Positions 8,941-16,848 of a stretch of DNA of 64,000 nucleotides are shown here, piece after piece. The notes under the pieces are model-generated. The model was not told the DNA's origin. It saw nothing but the letters and a program-made list of their open reading frames with translations, and ran no database searches. Made by a program: the position numbers and the translations under genes. This DNA is from DATBGS01 sp036557885 (GTDB taxonomy: Bacteria > Chloroflexota > Ktedonobacteria > Ktedonobacterales > DATBGS01): assembly GCA_036557885.1 (NCBI GenBank), contig DATBGS010000140.1:1-64000 (forward strand), in the 5' to 3' direction. How positions within the stretch are numbered: the stretch's first letter is position 1; each line of letters opens with the position of its first letter.

Positions 8941-10180
8941 AACTAGAACCAACGTCACCGGATTGCGCTGCGTCAAGTGCGGCAAGCACTACGACGAGCA
9001 GCCCGACCTCTACACCTGCCCGGCCTGCGGCATCGAGGGCATTCTGGACGTGGAGTACGACTACGACCACGCCAAAGGCGAACTCAACAAAACGTCGCTG
9101 GCCCAGGACCAGCGCCAGAGCATCTGGCGCTACCTGCCCGTTCTCCCCGTTGGGCGCGCCTCGCGCCTGCCCACCCTCCAGCTTGGTATGACGCCGCTTT
9201 ATCATTACCCGAACTTTGCCCGCGAGCTTGGGCTGGGTGGCCTCTACGTCAAGGACGATACGCGCAACCCTACCGGCTCCTTCAAAGACCGCGCCTCCGC
9301 CATTGGCGTCACCAAAGCGGCAGAATTGGGCCGCGATACCATCAGCGTTGCCTCCACCGGCAACGCCGCCTCATCGCTGGCGGGCTTTGCCGCCAACATG
9401 GGCTTGCGCGCCTTCATCTTCGTGCCCGAAACCGCCCCAGAAGCCAAGATCACGCAGTTGCTCGTCTATGGCGCGACGGTCTTCGCGGTGCGCGGCTCCT
9501 ATGATCAGGCGTATTATCTGGCGATGGACGCCGCCGCCGAGTTTGGGTGGTATAACCGCAACTGTGCCATCAACGCCTATCTGGTGGAGGGCAAGAAGAC
9601 CTGTGGCCTGGAAGTGGGCGAGCAGCTTCAGGACGACATGGCCGACTGGCTGGCCGTCGCGGTTGGAGATGGCTGCACCATCGCGGGCATCTGGAAGGGG
9701 CTGATGGAGATGAAAGAACTGGGCGTGCTCAACCGCCTGCCGCGTCTGCTGGGCGTCCAGGCCGAGGGCGCCGCGCCCATTTACGAGAGCTTCAGCACCG
9801 GCCAGCCGCTCAAGCCTGTTCCGGCAAACACCCTGGCCGACAGCATCGCCGTCGGGCAGCCGCGCAACACTACCAAAGCCCTGCGCGCCGTAAAAGATTC
9901 TGGCGGTGCCTATGTCAAAGTCAGCGACGACGCCATTCTTTCGGCCATCCCGCGCCTGGCCCGCGCCACTGGCGTTTTTGCCGAGCCAGCGGGCGTCACC
10001 TCGCTAGCGGGCGTGCTGGCTGCGCGAGAATCCGGGCTGATTGGGCCAAAAGATCGCGTGATCATTGTCGCCACCGGCAACGGCCTGAAAGACATCAAGA
10101 GCGCCCAGCGCACCGTTGGCAAGCCGCATTCCGTCGCGCCAGCCATTGAAGATGTGCGCGCCGCGCTGAATCAGAAGTAA
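8933..10180 (+). CDS. thrC: Threonine synthase (PLP-dependent, with N-terminal zinc ribbon)
   Basis: 415 aa from ATG 8933, which overlaps the previous stop; a longer upstream frame to 8852 overlaps the hydrolase and is rejected. An N-terminal zinc ribbon (C-V-K-C-G-K and C-P-A-C-G, residues about 13-35) is followed by the fold-type II PLP domain: PLP lysine in NPTGSFKDR, phosphate loop in STGNAASS, and GDGCTIAG. This arrangement is usual for class II threonine synthases, which convert O-phosphohomoserine to threonine. A related PLP lyase such as diaminopropionate ammonia-lyase is less likely, because the zinc ribbon and EGKKTCGLEV block fit ThrC. Confidence 0.85.
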   Translation: MLKTRTNVTGLRCVKCGKHYDEQPDLYTCPACGIEGILDVEYDYDHAKGELNKTSLAQDQRQSIWRYLPVLPVGRASRLPTLQLGMTPLYHYPNFARELGLGGLYVKDDTRNPTGSFKDRASAIGVTKAAELGRDTISVASTGNAASSLAGFAANMGLRAFIFVPETAPEAKITQLLVYGATVFAVRGSYDQAYYLAMDAAAEFGWYNRNCAINAYLVEGKKTCGLEVGEQLQDDMADWLAVAVGDGCTIAGIWKGLMEMKELGVLNRLPRLLGVQAEGAAPIYESFSTGQPLKPVPANTLADSIAVGQPRNTTKALRAVKDSGGAYVKVSDDAILSAIPRLARATGVFAEPAGVTSLAGVLAARESGLIGPKDRVIIVATGNGLKDIKSAQRTVGKPHSVAPAIEDVRAALNQK

Positions 10181-10184
10181 CACC

Positions 10185-10982
10185 TTGGATACACTTCTCC
10201 TAAAACTGCTTCTGACGCCAACTTTGATTGGCCTGGCAAGCCTGGCTGGGCGGCGTTGGGGGCCATCGGTGAGCGGCTGGCTGGTCGCGCTGCCGCTCAC
10301 CTCCGGGCCGGTAACGTTTTTCCTGGCGCTCAGTCACGGCACAGCGTTTGCGGCAGCGGCGGCGCTGGGCACCTTAACCGGCACGCTCTCCCAGCCTGCC
10401 TTTTGCCTGACCTACGGCTGGGTCGCCTTGCGTTGTAACTGGCTCGTGGCGTTCCTGGCAGGCGTTCTGGCGTTTGCCGCCTGCACCGTTGTCCTTCAAT
10501 ATCTCACGCTCCCGCTGCCCCTGCTCTTTCTGGCGGCCATCGTTGCGCTGGCCCTGGCGTTTCTGCTCCTGCCCAAAGACACCGCCACTTTTGCAGCGAA
10601 AACCATCTCGCCGCCGCGCTGGGACTTGCCCGCCAGAATGGTGCTGGCAACGGCCTTCATCCTCCTGCTTACCGGCTTAGCCTCGACGCTCGGCCCGCGC
10701 CTCACCGGGTTGCTCGCGCCCTTCCCGCTCTATGTCAGCATCTTGACCATCTTTGCCCATCGTTTGCAGGGCGCGGCCTCGGCCATCAACGTGCTGCGTG
10801 GGCTGCTGCTGGGGCTGTTCGGCTTTGCCAGCTTCTTTTTGCTGCTGTCGCTGCTGCTGGAGCCAGCAGGCATCGCCCTGGCGTTTCTCGCGGCCATTGC
10901 AGCGGCGCTCGCGCTCCAGGGCATCTCGCTCTGGGCCATGCAGCGCATCATGCGAGCAAAGGAAAAACCCTCGGTTTTGTGA
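10185..10982 (+). CDS. Hypothetical integral membrane protein, about eight segments
   Basis: 265 aa, almost entirely hydrophobic, with repeated Gly/Ala/Leu helices. The reading starts at TTG 10185, four bases after the threonine synthase stop; no better ATG is near. A charged patch (G-R-R-W-G-P-S-V-S-G-W) follows the first segment and another (M-R-A-K-E-K-P) ends the protein. No transporter signature is recognised. The spacing suggests the last gene of the same transcript. Confidence 0.6.
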   Translation: MDTLLLKLLLTPTLIGLASLAGRRWGPSVSGWLVALPLTSGPVTFFLALSHGTAFAAAAALGTLTGTLSQPAFCLTYGWVALRCNWLVAFLAGVLAFAACTVVLQYLTLPLPLLFLAAIVALALAFLLLPKDTATFAAKTISPPRWDLPARMVLATAFILLLTGLASTLGPRLTGLLAPFPLYVSILTIFAHRLQGAASAINVLRGLLLGLFGFASFFLLLSLLLEPAGIALAFLAAIAAALALQGISLWAMQRIMRAKEKPSVL

Positions 10983-11133
10983 CCTCGCTCACTGGCGTAC
11001 CCCTGGCTGCCATGTTATCCTTGATACAAGCCTCGAATACTCTCCATGCGAACAATACCAGTCGCATGTTATCTGTAATCAGGAAAGGGGAAGGGCGATT
11101 GTATTTTCCGCTTGGAAGAAACACTTCACCCAC

Positions 11134-12570
11134 ATGTTGATGAACGTTCGTAATCTACGCATCACAAAGCCAGCACACCTGGCCGCGCTCTGGCGCGTGG
11201 CCGGCCTGTTTGGGGCGCTGCTGCTGCTTTCATCCTGCGCAATAGGCAACCAGGGCCAAAGCACCACCGCGCCAAAACCAACGGCAACCTTCACACCAAA
11301 ACCGACCCAAACGGCACCAAATCTGCCCAGTCCTTTCAAGCCCGACGACCTCTTATCTCTCCTCGCTTTGCAGACATGCAATCTTTCAGCAGCACCGGGC
11401 GGCTGCTTCACGCCAGAGCAGGTGCAGACCTTCTACGATCTGCCCGCGCTCTACGCGAAAGGCTTCGATGGGAAGGGCCAGACCATCGTTATCATTGACT
11501 CGTTTGGCAGCCCAACCATCAAAGATGATCTGACAACCTTTGATCAAACCTTTGGCCTACCCGACCCACCAAAATTTGACATCATCGCGCCGCTAGGAGC
11601 CATCAACTTTGACCTCAGCAACAGCGATCAGCTAGGTTGGGCAGGCGAAACCACGCTTGATGTCGAATGGGCGCATGCCATCGCTCCAGGCGCCAATATT
11701 GTCCTGTTGGAAAGCCCAACATCCGAAACAGAAGGCGTGCAGGGCTTCCCAGAGTTTGAGCAGCTTTCCACCTACGCGATGGATCACAAGCTGGGCAATA
11801 TCATCTCCATGAGCTTTGGCGCTTCAGAGCGGACGCTGGTGGGACCGGACGCCTGCACGCAGGATAACGGCGGCGGGCAGGCATTGATGCAGGAATACGA
11901 TCAGAAAGTCTTTCAGCGCGCCGTTCAGGAGCATATCACCATGATTGCCTCGTCTGGCGATGATGGCGCTACCGACAAAACGTGCGACCTCAACAGCGAT
12001 TTCAACGTTCAAACGGTGGGCTGGCCTGCCTCTGACCCGCTGGTGACAGCCGTTGGCGGCACCAAACTCTCCCTCAAAAATGACACCGGACTCTATGGCA
12101 GCGAGCGCATCTGGAATGAACTGGGCGGCGCTGGTGGCGGCGGCGTCAGCACGATTTACAACGAACCGGAGTGGCAAAAGAACCTGCCCAACCAGAGCGC
12201 TCTGAACGGCAAGCGCGGGCTTCCCGATGTTGCCTGGGGCGCGGCGGTCAACTTCCCTTTTTATCTGTCTGTTGGTGGCCTGCCTCAGTGGTCCGCGATT
12301 GGCGGCACCAGCGCCAGCGCTCCGCAGTGGGCCGGGTTGATCGCCATTGCCAACCAGATGGCGGGCAAGCCGCTCGGCTTCCTGAATCCTGGGTTATATC
12401 AGCTTGCGGGCCAGGGCTTCCATGACGTCACCAAAGGCGGAAACGGCTTGAATGGCGTCACTGGCTTCCAGGCTGCTACCGGCTGGGACGCTGTTTCTGG
12501 CTGGGGCACGCCAGATGCCTACCTGCTGCTCCCGCAGTTGATTGACGCGGTGCAGCAGACCGGCTCATAA
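11134..12570 (+). CDS. Secreted S53 (sedolisin/kumamolisin-like) serine peptidase, lipoprotein
   Basis: 478 aa from ATG 11134 (ATG 11140 also possible). The N-terminus has basic residues, a hydrophobic segment and a lipobox LLSSC (Cys35), so it is probably an exported lipoprotein. A Thr/Pro-rich linker follows. The catalytic Glu and Asp of sedolisins sit in GETTLDVEWAHAIAP (Glu172, Asp176), the oxyanion Asp in IASSGDDGA, and the nucleophile in GGTSASAPQWAG (Ser393). The C-terminal calcium-site region (TGWDAVSGWGTPD) is intact. The long propeptide seen in many sedolisins is missing. S53 enzymes usually work at acidic pH, outside the cell. Confidence 0.9.
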   Translation: MLMNVRNLRITKPAHLAALWRVAGLFGALLLLSSCAIGNQGQSTTAPKPTATFTPKPTQTAPNLPSPFKPDDLLSLLALQTCNLSAAPGGCFTPEQVQTFYDLPALYAKGFDGKGQTIVIIDSFGSPTIKDDLTTFDQTFGLPDPPKFDIIAPLGAINFDLSNSDQLGWAGETTLDVEWAHAIAPGANIVLLESPTSETEGVQGFPEFEQLSTYAMDHKLGNIISMSFGASERTLVGPDACTQDNGGGQALMQEYDQKVFQRAVQEHITMIASSGDDGATDKTCDLNSDFNVQTVGWPASDPLVTAVGGTKLSLKNDTGLYGSERIWNELGGAGGGGVSTIYNEPEWQKNLPNQSALNGKRGLPDVAWGAAVNFPFYLSVGGLPQWSAIGGTSASAPQWAGLIAIANQMAGKPLGFLNPGLYQLAGQGFHDVTKGGNGLNGVTGFQAATGWDAVSGWGTPDAYLLLPQLIDAVQQTGS

Positions 12571-12589
12571 CCTGGCTAACTATAATCCG

Positions 12590-12642
12590 CTTGTAGCACC
12601 GGCCTCCGGCCCGCTTCCCGGCACGGAGGCCGGTGCTACAAG
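12590..12642. repeat. GTAGC palindromic repeat (intergenic)
   Basis: Near-perfect inverted repeat: CTTGTAGCACCGGCCTCCG at the left and its complement at the right, around a short C-rich centre. It lies between the convergent S53 peptidase and LLM oxidoreductase genes. It belongs to the dispersed family described under findings. It could fold as a hairpin at the transcript ends but has no T-run. Confidence 0.85.
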
Positions 12643-12684
12643 CGGCAGGCTCTCATGCGACACTTTAGCACTTCTGTACGTCCA

Positions 12685-13677
12685 TTAAATGGAGTACAGA
12701 GGTGTGGTAGTATTCGGGCTGTCATCCCTGGTGAGCGCCGCGACAACCGGCGCAAAGGCTTCTATAGACGCATCTGAAATCACGAAATACGAAAGGGCAA
12801 AGCGTTCGCGCAAGAGCACCAGCTTCTCAGCCATCTGCTCAACCGAGCCGATAGCATACGATGGCATCTCCAGCACTTGCTCAACCCCAATGCCTTTCCA
12901 GCCTTGCTCTACGATCACCTTTTCTGCCACGTGCTGTTGATGGCTGGCAGGCACAATGTTCAGAACCATGCTTAGCTCAATCTGATCAAACCGCTCGCCT
13001 GCGGCCTGCCGTATCAGCGCAACTTTCTGAGCAACACTGGAAGCGAGGCGATCAGTGGGAATATCTTCTATCACGCCATTGGGGATGGCAGAGGCCAGGA
13101 TGCCAATAATGTCAGCCTCTTGCGCGGCGATGGTCAGCATGCGCTTGCCGCCCGCGCCAATCAAGAGCGGCGGATGGGGCTGCTGCACCGGCTTGGGGAA
13201 GCTGTCCAGATTGGTGATCTGATAGTGCTTACCCTGAAAGCTGAAAGGTGAAGCGGCAAAGAGTCCTTTCAGCACCTGGATGCTTTCTTGCATGCGCTCA
13301 ATGCGCGTGCCCGGCGACTCGAAAGGAATGCCCGTCTGCTCGTATTCCTCTTGCAGCCAGCCCGCGCCAAGGCCAAGCTCCAGGCGCCCGCCCGATAACA
13401 AATCGAGCGTGGCGGCTTCTTTAGCCAGCAGCGCCGGGTGGCGGTAGTCGTTATCAAAGACCAGGGTGCCTATACGCAGGGTGCTTGTGACCGCCGCAAC
13501 GGTGGCAAGGGTGGCGATGGGCGCCAACTGGTGCAGAAAGTCCCCCTGGATAAAATGATCGCGAATCAAAAACGTTGAGTAGCCCAGGCGCTCGGCCTGC
13601 TGCGCGTTCTGTATAAGATGCTCGCGGGTCTGGGAGCTTTCATCAATAATGCCAAAGCGGAAGCGTCGCTGTGCCAT
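12685..13677 (-). CDS. LLM-class flavin/F420-dependent oxidoreductase
   Basis: 330 aa. The start was set at ATG 13677 because GGAAAGGA lies upstream; a longer TTG start at 13701 would include that ribosome site. Luciferase-like TIM-barrel motifs include a T-L-R-I-G-T-L-V strand, RHPALLAKEAATLDLLSGGR and LGLGAGW near residues 75-120, and PPLLIGAGGKRML. The TIGR03621-like architecture suggests an F420 or FMN cofactor; substrate unknown. It is convergent with the peptidase and divergent from the nucleotidyltransferase at 13797. Confidence 0.85.
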   Translation of the reverse strand: MAQRRFRFGIIDESSQTREHLIQNAQQAERLGYSTFLIRDHFIQGDFLHQLAPIATLATVAAVTSTLRIGTLVFDNDYRHPALLAKEAATLDLLSGGRLELGLGAGWLQEEYEQTGIPFESPGTRIERMQESIQVLKGLFAASPFSFQGKHYQITNLDSFPKPVQQPHPPLLIGAGGKRMLTIAAQEADIIGILASAIPNGVIEDIPTDRLASSVAQKVALIRQAAGERFDQIELSMVLNIVPASHQQHVAEKVIVEQGWKGIGVEQVLEMPSYAIGSVEQMAEKLVLLRERFALSYFVISDASIEAFAPVVAALTRDDSPNTTTPLYSI

Positions 13678-13796
13678 GCGCGTAGTGGTCCTTTCCTGCA
13701 AGAGCGGTCTTTAATGATCTTTCGCTCAAGCACATGATAAGTTACAAGAACGCTGCACGCTATCCGCTTCTTGCGCTTCAAACTCGGAGGTTGCCA

Positions 13797-14732
13797 GTGG
13801 AAAAACAGACGCCCATCAACTACCATCTCATCGTTCCAGTGGGCACGCAAATCGTCACCAGCGTGGAAATTAAAGGCTCAGGCGGCGAGGTCTTCTACCC
13901 GCGCGGCGCGGTGGGCGAAATCATCAAAGCGCCCGTAGATAACACCCACGCCTACCGCGTGCGCTTTCTGGATGGCAGCGAATATAACCTGCACCGCCAG
14001 GAGCTTGCCATCCGCAAGCACGTGCAAAGCGGTGATCTGTTCCAGCCAGAAGCCACCGACTTCGACCCAGCGCCACACCTCATCTATCGCTGCATCCTTG
14101 GCTCCAGAGCGTATGGGCTGGACAAAGAAAGCTCAGACACCGACAGGCGCGGCATCTATGTTGCGCCCGCCGAGATGCAGTGGTCGCTTTATGGTGCGCC
14201 GGAGCAGGTGGAAAAGCAGGAAACACAAGAGTGCTATTGGGAGGTGCAGCGCTTCCTGGTGCTGGCCTTGAAAGCTAACCCAAACATTCTGGAATGCCTC
14301 TATACGCCGCTGGTGGAGCACGCCGCGCCGCTGGCCGAGGAACTGCTGGCGATGCGCGCCAGCTTTCTGTCGAAGCTGATCTTCCAGACCTACAATGGCT
14401 ATGTGATGTCGCAGTTCAAGAAGCTGGAGCAAGACCTGCGCACCAAAGGCGCCATCAAGATGAAGCACGCCATGCACCTGATTCGCCTGCTGCTTGCGGG
14501 CATCACGGCGCTGGAAGAGGGCTATGTGCCGGTGCGCGTGGAGCAGCACCGCGAGCGCTTGCTGTCCATCCGGCGCGGCGAAGTGCCCTGGGAAGAGGTC
14601 AACGCCTGGAGGCTCAGCCTGCATAAAACCTTTGACACCGCCTTCGCCACCACCACTCTCCCAGAGCGCCCGGACTATGCGAAAGCCAACGATTTTCTGA
14701 TTCGCGTGCGCCGCAGCATGGTGCTATCGTAG
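13797..14732 (+). CDS. COG3541-type predicted nucleotidyltransferase, copy 1
   Basis: 311 aa from GTG 13797, chosen because CGGAGG lies six bases upstream; an ATG at 13734 has no ribosome site. Residues 1-90 form an extra beta-rich domain. The nucleotidyltransferase site follows: LGSRAYGLDKESSDTDRRG near residue 105, giving the G-S...D-x-D motif. A helical tail ends in A-N-D-F-L-I-R-V-R. The downstream gene is a shorter paralogue. When the two are aligned by eye, the third carboxylate (E-I-D-L in copy 2) is replaced by T-Q-E-C-Y here, so this copy may be catalytically altered. Substrate unknown; an RNA substrate is possible given the TROVE operon next door. Confidence 0.75.
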   Translation: MEKQTPINYHLIVPVGTQIVTSVEIKGSGGEVFYPRGAVGEIIKAPVDNTHAYRVRFLDGSEYNLHRQELAIRKHVQSGDLFQPEATDFDPAPHLIYRCILGSRAYGLDKESSDTDRRGIYVAPAEMQWSLYGAPEQVEKQETQECYWEVQRFLVLALKANPNILECLYTPLVEHAAPLAEELLAMRASFLSKLIFQTYNGYVMSQFKKLEQDLRTKGAIKMKHAMHLIRLLLAGITALEEGYVPVRVEQHRERLLSIRRGEVPWEEVNAWRLSLHKTFDTAFATTTLPERPDYAKANDFLIRVRRSMVLS

Positions 14733-14735
14733 TTT

Positions 14736-14930
14736 GTAGCCCCGCCGTCTCTGGCGGGGACTTGCCCGGCACCCTAAGACAGAAGGGCAGGCGGAGGCCG
14801 GGGCTACAGGCGCTTGTAGCGCGGGCTGCCAGCCCGCCGGGGCGGAGTGGGGTGCGGCGCATGCCAATTAGCCTGGATAGCAACTGACAGACACGCGCGG
14901 GCTGGCAGCCCGCGCCACAGAGATGCCTGC
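14736..14930. repeat. Two adjacent palindromic repeats between the paired nucleotidyltransferase genes
   Basis: The first unit (14736-14807) has GTAGCCCCGCC at one end and CCGGGGCTAC at the other, and contains the core CCCGGCACCCTAAGAC...GGGCAGGCGGAGGCC that recurs near 17818 and 50034. The second unit (14813-14920) is bounded by GCGCGGGCTGCCAGCCCGC and its near-complement GCGGGCTGGCAGCCCGCGCC. These two units fill the whole gap between the tandem genes. Confidence 0.85.
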
Positions 14931-14948
14931 TGAACGAAAGGAGTATCC

Positions 14949-15719
14949 ATGACCTCTGAAGAAGTTTTACAGGAAGAATTAACAAAGCAGCCCTATCCGC
15001 TGCTCTTTGCCACCATCACTGGCGCGCACGTCTACGGCTTTCCTTCGCCCGATTCGGATTACGACGTGCGCGGCGCTCATCTGCTGCCCGTGAGCGAAGT
15101 CGTTGGCCTGGGCACCGGGCGCGAGAGCGTTGAGCGGACCTACACGCAGCAGGGCATCGAGATTGATCTGGTCACGCATGACCTGAAGAAGTTTCTGCTG
15201 CTGCTTCTTAAGAAAGACGGCAACGCGCTGGAGCAGTTGTATTCGCCGCTGGTGCTGCGGACCTCGCCCGCGCACGAGGAACTCAAGGCGATTGGCCGCC
15301 AGTGCATCACGCGGCACCACAGCCATCATTACTTTGGCTTTGCCGAGACGCAATGGAAGCTCTTTCTCAAAGACAACCCGCACCGCGTCAAGCCGCTGTT
15401 GTATATCTTCCGCGTGCTGCTGACGGGCACCTATCTGATGCAAACGGGCGAGGTGGAGGCCAACCTGCTGCGCCTCAACGACACCTTCAAGCTGCCGTAT
15501 ATCCCCGATCTGGTGGCACGCAAGCTGGCCGGTGGTGAACAAGGGTTGCTGCCGGATGCTGATCTAGCCTTTTACCAGGGGGAATACGAGCGGCTGCGCA
15601 ACGACCTGGAGGCCGCCTATCAAGCCACCACGCTCCCCGAAGGGCCAGCGCCAGCCGCAAAAGAGGCGCTCAATGATCTGCTGGTGCGCTTGCGGCTGTC
15701 AGCTACTCCTCTCGGTTGA
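14949..15719 (+). CDS. COG3541-type predicted nucleotidyltransferase, copy 2
   Basis: 256 aa; GAAAGGAG sits 8 bases before the ATG. The active-site block is TGAHVYGFPSPDSDYDVRG near residue 25-45, with a probable third acidic residue in GIEIDLVTHDL near residue 75. The helical C-terminal half parallels copy 1 (LEQLYSPLV here, LECLYTPLV there). COG3541 proteins are polymerase-beta-like enzymes of unknown substrate. The gene overlaps the convergent E1-like gene tail to tail by 17 bases. Confidence 0.8.
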   Translation: MTSEEVLQEELTKQPYPLLFATITGAHVYGFPSPDSDYDVRGAHLLPVSEVVGLGTGRESVERTYTQQGIEIDLVTHDLKKFLLLLLKKDGNALEQLYSPLVLRTSPAHEELKAIGRQCITRHHSHHYFGFAETQWKLFLKDNPHRVKPLLYIFRVLLTGTYLMQTGEVEANLLRLNDTFKLPYIPDLVARKLAGGEQGLLPDADLAFYQGEYERLRNDLEAAYQATTLPEGPAPAAKEALNDLLVRLRLSATPLG

Positions 15720-16344
15720 TCGAAAGATCGCCCAGCGTAAACGAGTGGTTGCGCTTCTCGTTCGCCAGCAGGAAGCGCAGCGCCGCCTCGCTGCCTATCG
15801 CCACGATAAACAGAATCAGGTTGCGTGCCAGCGGATACTCGCAGGCGTTGCCCTCTACGACATCGTTGGGCACGCGATACGCCTCGTTCCAGATCACCTC
15901 GCCATAATCCGCGTTCAGTCCCAGATGCAGGCAGGTGAGCTTCTGGTCGCGGCAGTGCTCGGTCACAAGGCGGCGCGAAGCAGAATTATCGAACGCATCC
16001 ACCACCAGATCGGCCCCGCGCAGCAGCTTGGCGATATTCTTATCCGTCAACTGCTTCGCTACCGCCTCAATCTCCACGCCAGCCGCCCGAAAGCAGCGGG
16101 CACGCATCACATCGGCTTTGTACGCGCCGATGTCGCCCTGGTCATAGACCTGCGTGCCGATGTTGTGCTGCTCCACGCGGTCCTGGTCAATCACCATGAG
16201 CAGCTTGGCGCCATGCCGCACCAGATTATCCACCAGATGCGAGCCAAGCGCCCCCGCGCCACAGATCACCAGCCGTGCCTTACCCAGCCGCTCTATCGCT
16301 TCTTTGCCCCGATACAGGGCTTCGTGCAAAAATGGGTCTGCCAT
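15703..16344 (-). CDS. Small ThiF/MoeB/E1-like adenylating enzyme
   Basis: 213 aa, GAAGGGAG upstream of the ATG. Rossmann nucleotide-binding loop CGAGALGSHL (residues 28-37), acidic strand IDQDRVEQHN (52-61), DAFDNSASR (116-124, matching the DCTDN-x-x-TR of ThiF/MoeB), and a candidate catalytic Cys168 in EGNACEYPL. E1-like enzymes adenylate the C-terminal Gly of a ubiquitin-like protein. Unlike ThiF/MoeB it lacks C-terminal CxxC zinc pairs, and the usual N-x-x-R-Q of the ATP site reads NIGTQ. It is the last gene of the operon that begins with the ubiquitin-like protein at 22818 and includes a JAMM peptidase. Confidence 0.85.
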   Translation of the reverse strand: MADPFLHEALYRGKEAIERLGKARLVICGAGALGSHLVDNLVRHGAKLLMVIDQDRVEQHNIGTQVYDQGDIGAYKADVMRARCFRAAGVEIEAVAKQLTDKNIAKLLRGADLVVDAFDNSASRRLVTEHCRDQKLTCLHLGLNADYGEVIWNEAYRVPNDVVEGNACEYPLARNLILFIVAIGSEAALRFLLANEKRNHSFTLGDLSINREE

Positions 16345-16360
16345 ACCACTCCCTTCTGAA

Positions 16361-16380
16361 TACGAAGAAAGAAGAAAGTA
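16361..16380 (-). repeat. 20-bp TTTCTTC motif, 5' of the E1-like gene
   Basis: On the minus strand this reads TACTTTCTTCTTTCTTCGTA, the full consensus with TAC/GTA ends. It follows the JAMM gene's stop directly and lies 17 bases before the E1-like start, inside the operon. Confidence 0.85.
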
Positions 16381-16836
16381 TTAACCACGCTCTGCCCCTT
16401 CCACGACCACAATCTGCCCACGCGCAAACATCTCCGTGATGGGCAGCATGAACCCCTGATCTTCGGTAAAGCGCACCGTCTTGATCTGCTCGCCTGCCGC
16501 AATCACGCCCAGCATCGGCTTGCCAAAGGCACTGCACCACGCCCGCATGGTGCGCACATCGCGCGGGCTGGGGCGCGGCCCGGCGCTGGGCGGGTGCGTG
16601 TGGTAAAAGCCCACCACATCCCCATAGCGCTCCTCGCGGCGCAAGGCCCACTTCCAGTCAGTCTCCACCGAGTCCGGCGTGCCTAGCATTGGCCGATGGC
16701 AGCGCAGCAGCCAGACCAGCCCGCGCCGCGTGCCCGTCAGAATATAGGCTTCTTCGAGAAAATGGACCACTGCCGCTTCTGCTCCTTGCCACCGCTCAAT
16801 AAGCCGGGTATTCGCTGCTGGAGTTTCTTCCCCCAT
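16381..16836 (-). CDS. JAMM/MPN (JAB) metallopeptidase, predicted deubiquitinase-like
   Basis: 151 aa, strong AGGAGGT ribosome site. The zinc site is complete: HTHPPSAGPRPSPRD gives His79, His81, Ser90 and Asp93 in the H-x-H...S-x-x-D pattern, with a candidate Glu in the E-E-A-Y-I-L-T-G strand (residues 28-35). Prokaryotic JAB proteins cleave after the C-terminal Gly of ubiquitin-like or sulphur-carrier proteins, either trimming precursors or releasing conjugates. It lies between the unknown 299-aa gene (12 bases upstream) and the E1-like gene, so removal of the operon's own ubiquitin-like protein is the likely role. Confidence 0.9.
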   Translation of the reverse strand: MGEETPAANTRLIERWQGAEAAVVHFLEEAYILTGTRRGLVWLLRCHRPMLGTPDSVETDWKWALRREERYGDVVGFYHTHPPSAGPRPSPRDVRTMRAWCSAFGKPMLGVIAAGEQIKTVRFTEDQGFMLPITEMFARGQIVVVEGAERG

Positions 16837-16848
16837 CGCTGATACCTC

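Noticed and set aside
10753..11133. Fusion of the membrane protein region to the S53 peptidase
   Set aside because: The upstream frame is out of phase with the membrane protein gene and encodes Arg/Cys-rich nonsense; a lipoprotein signal starts at 11134.
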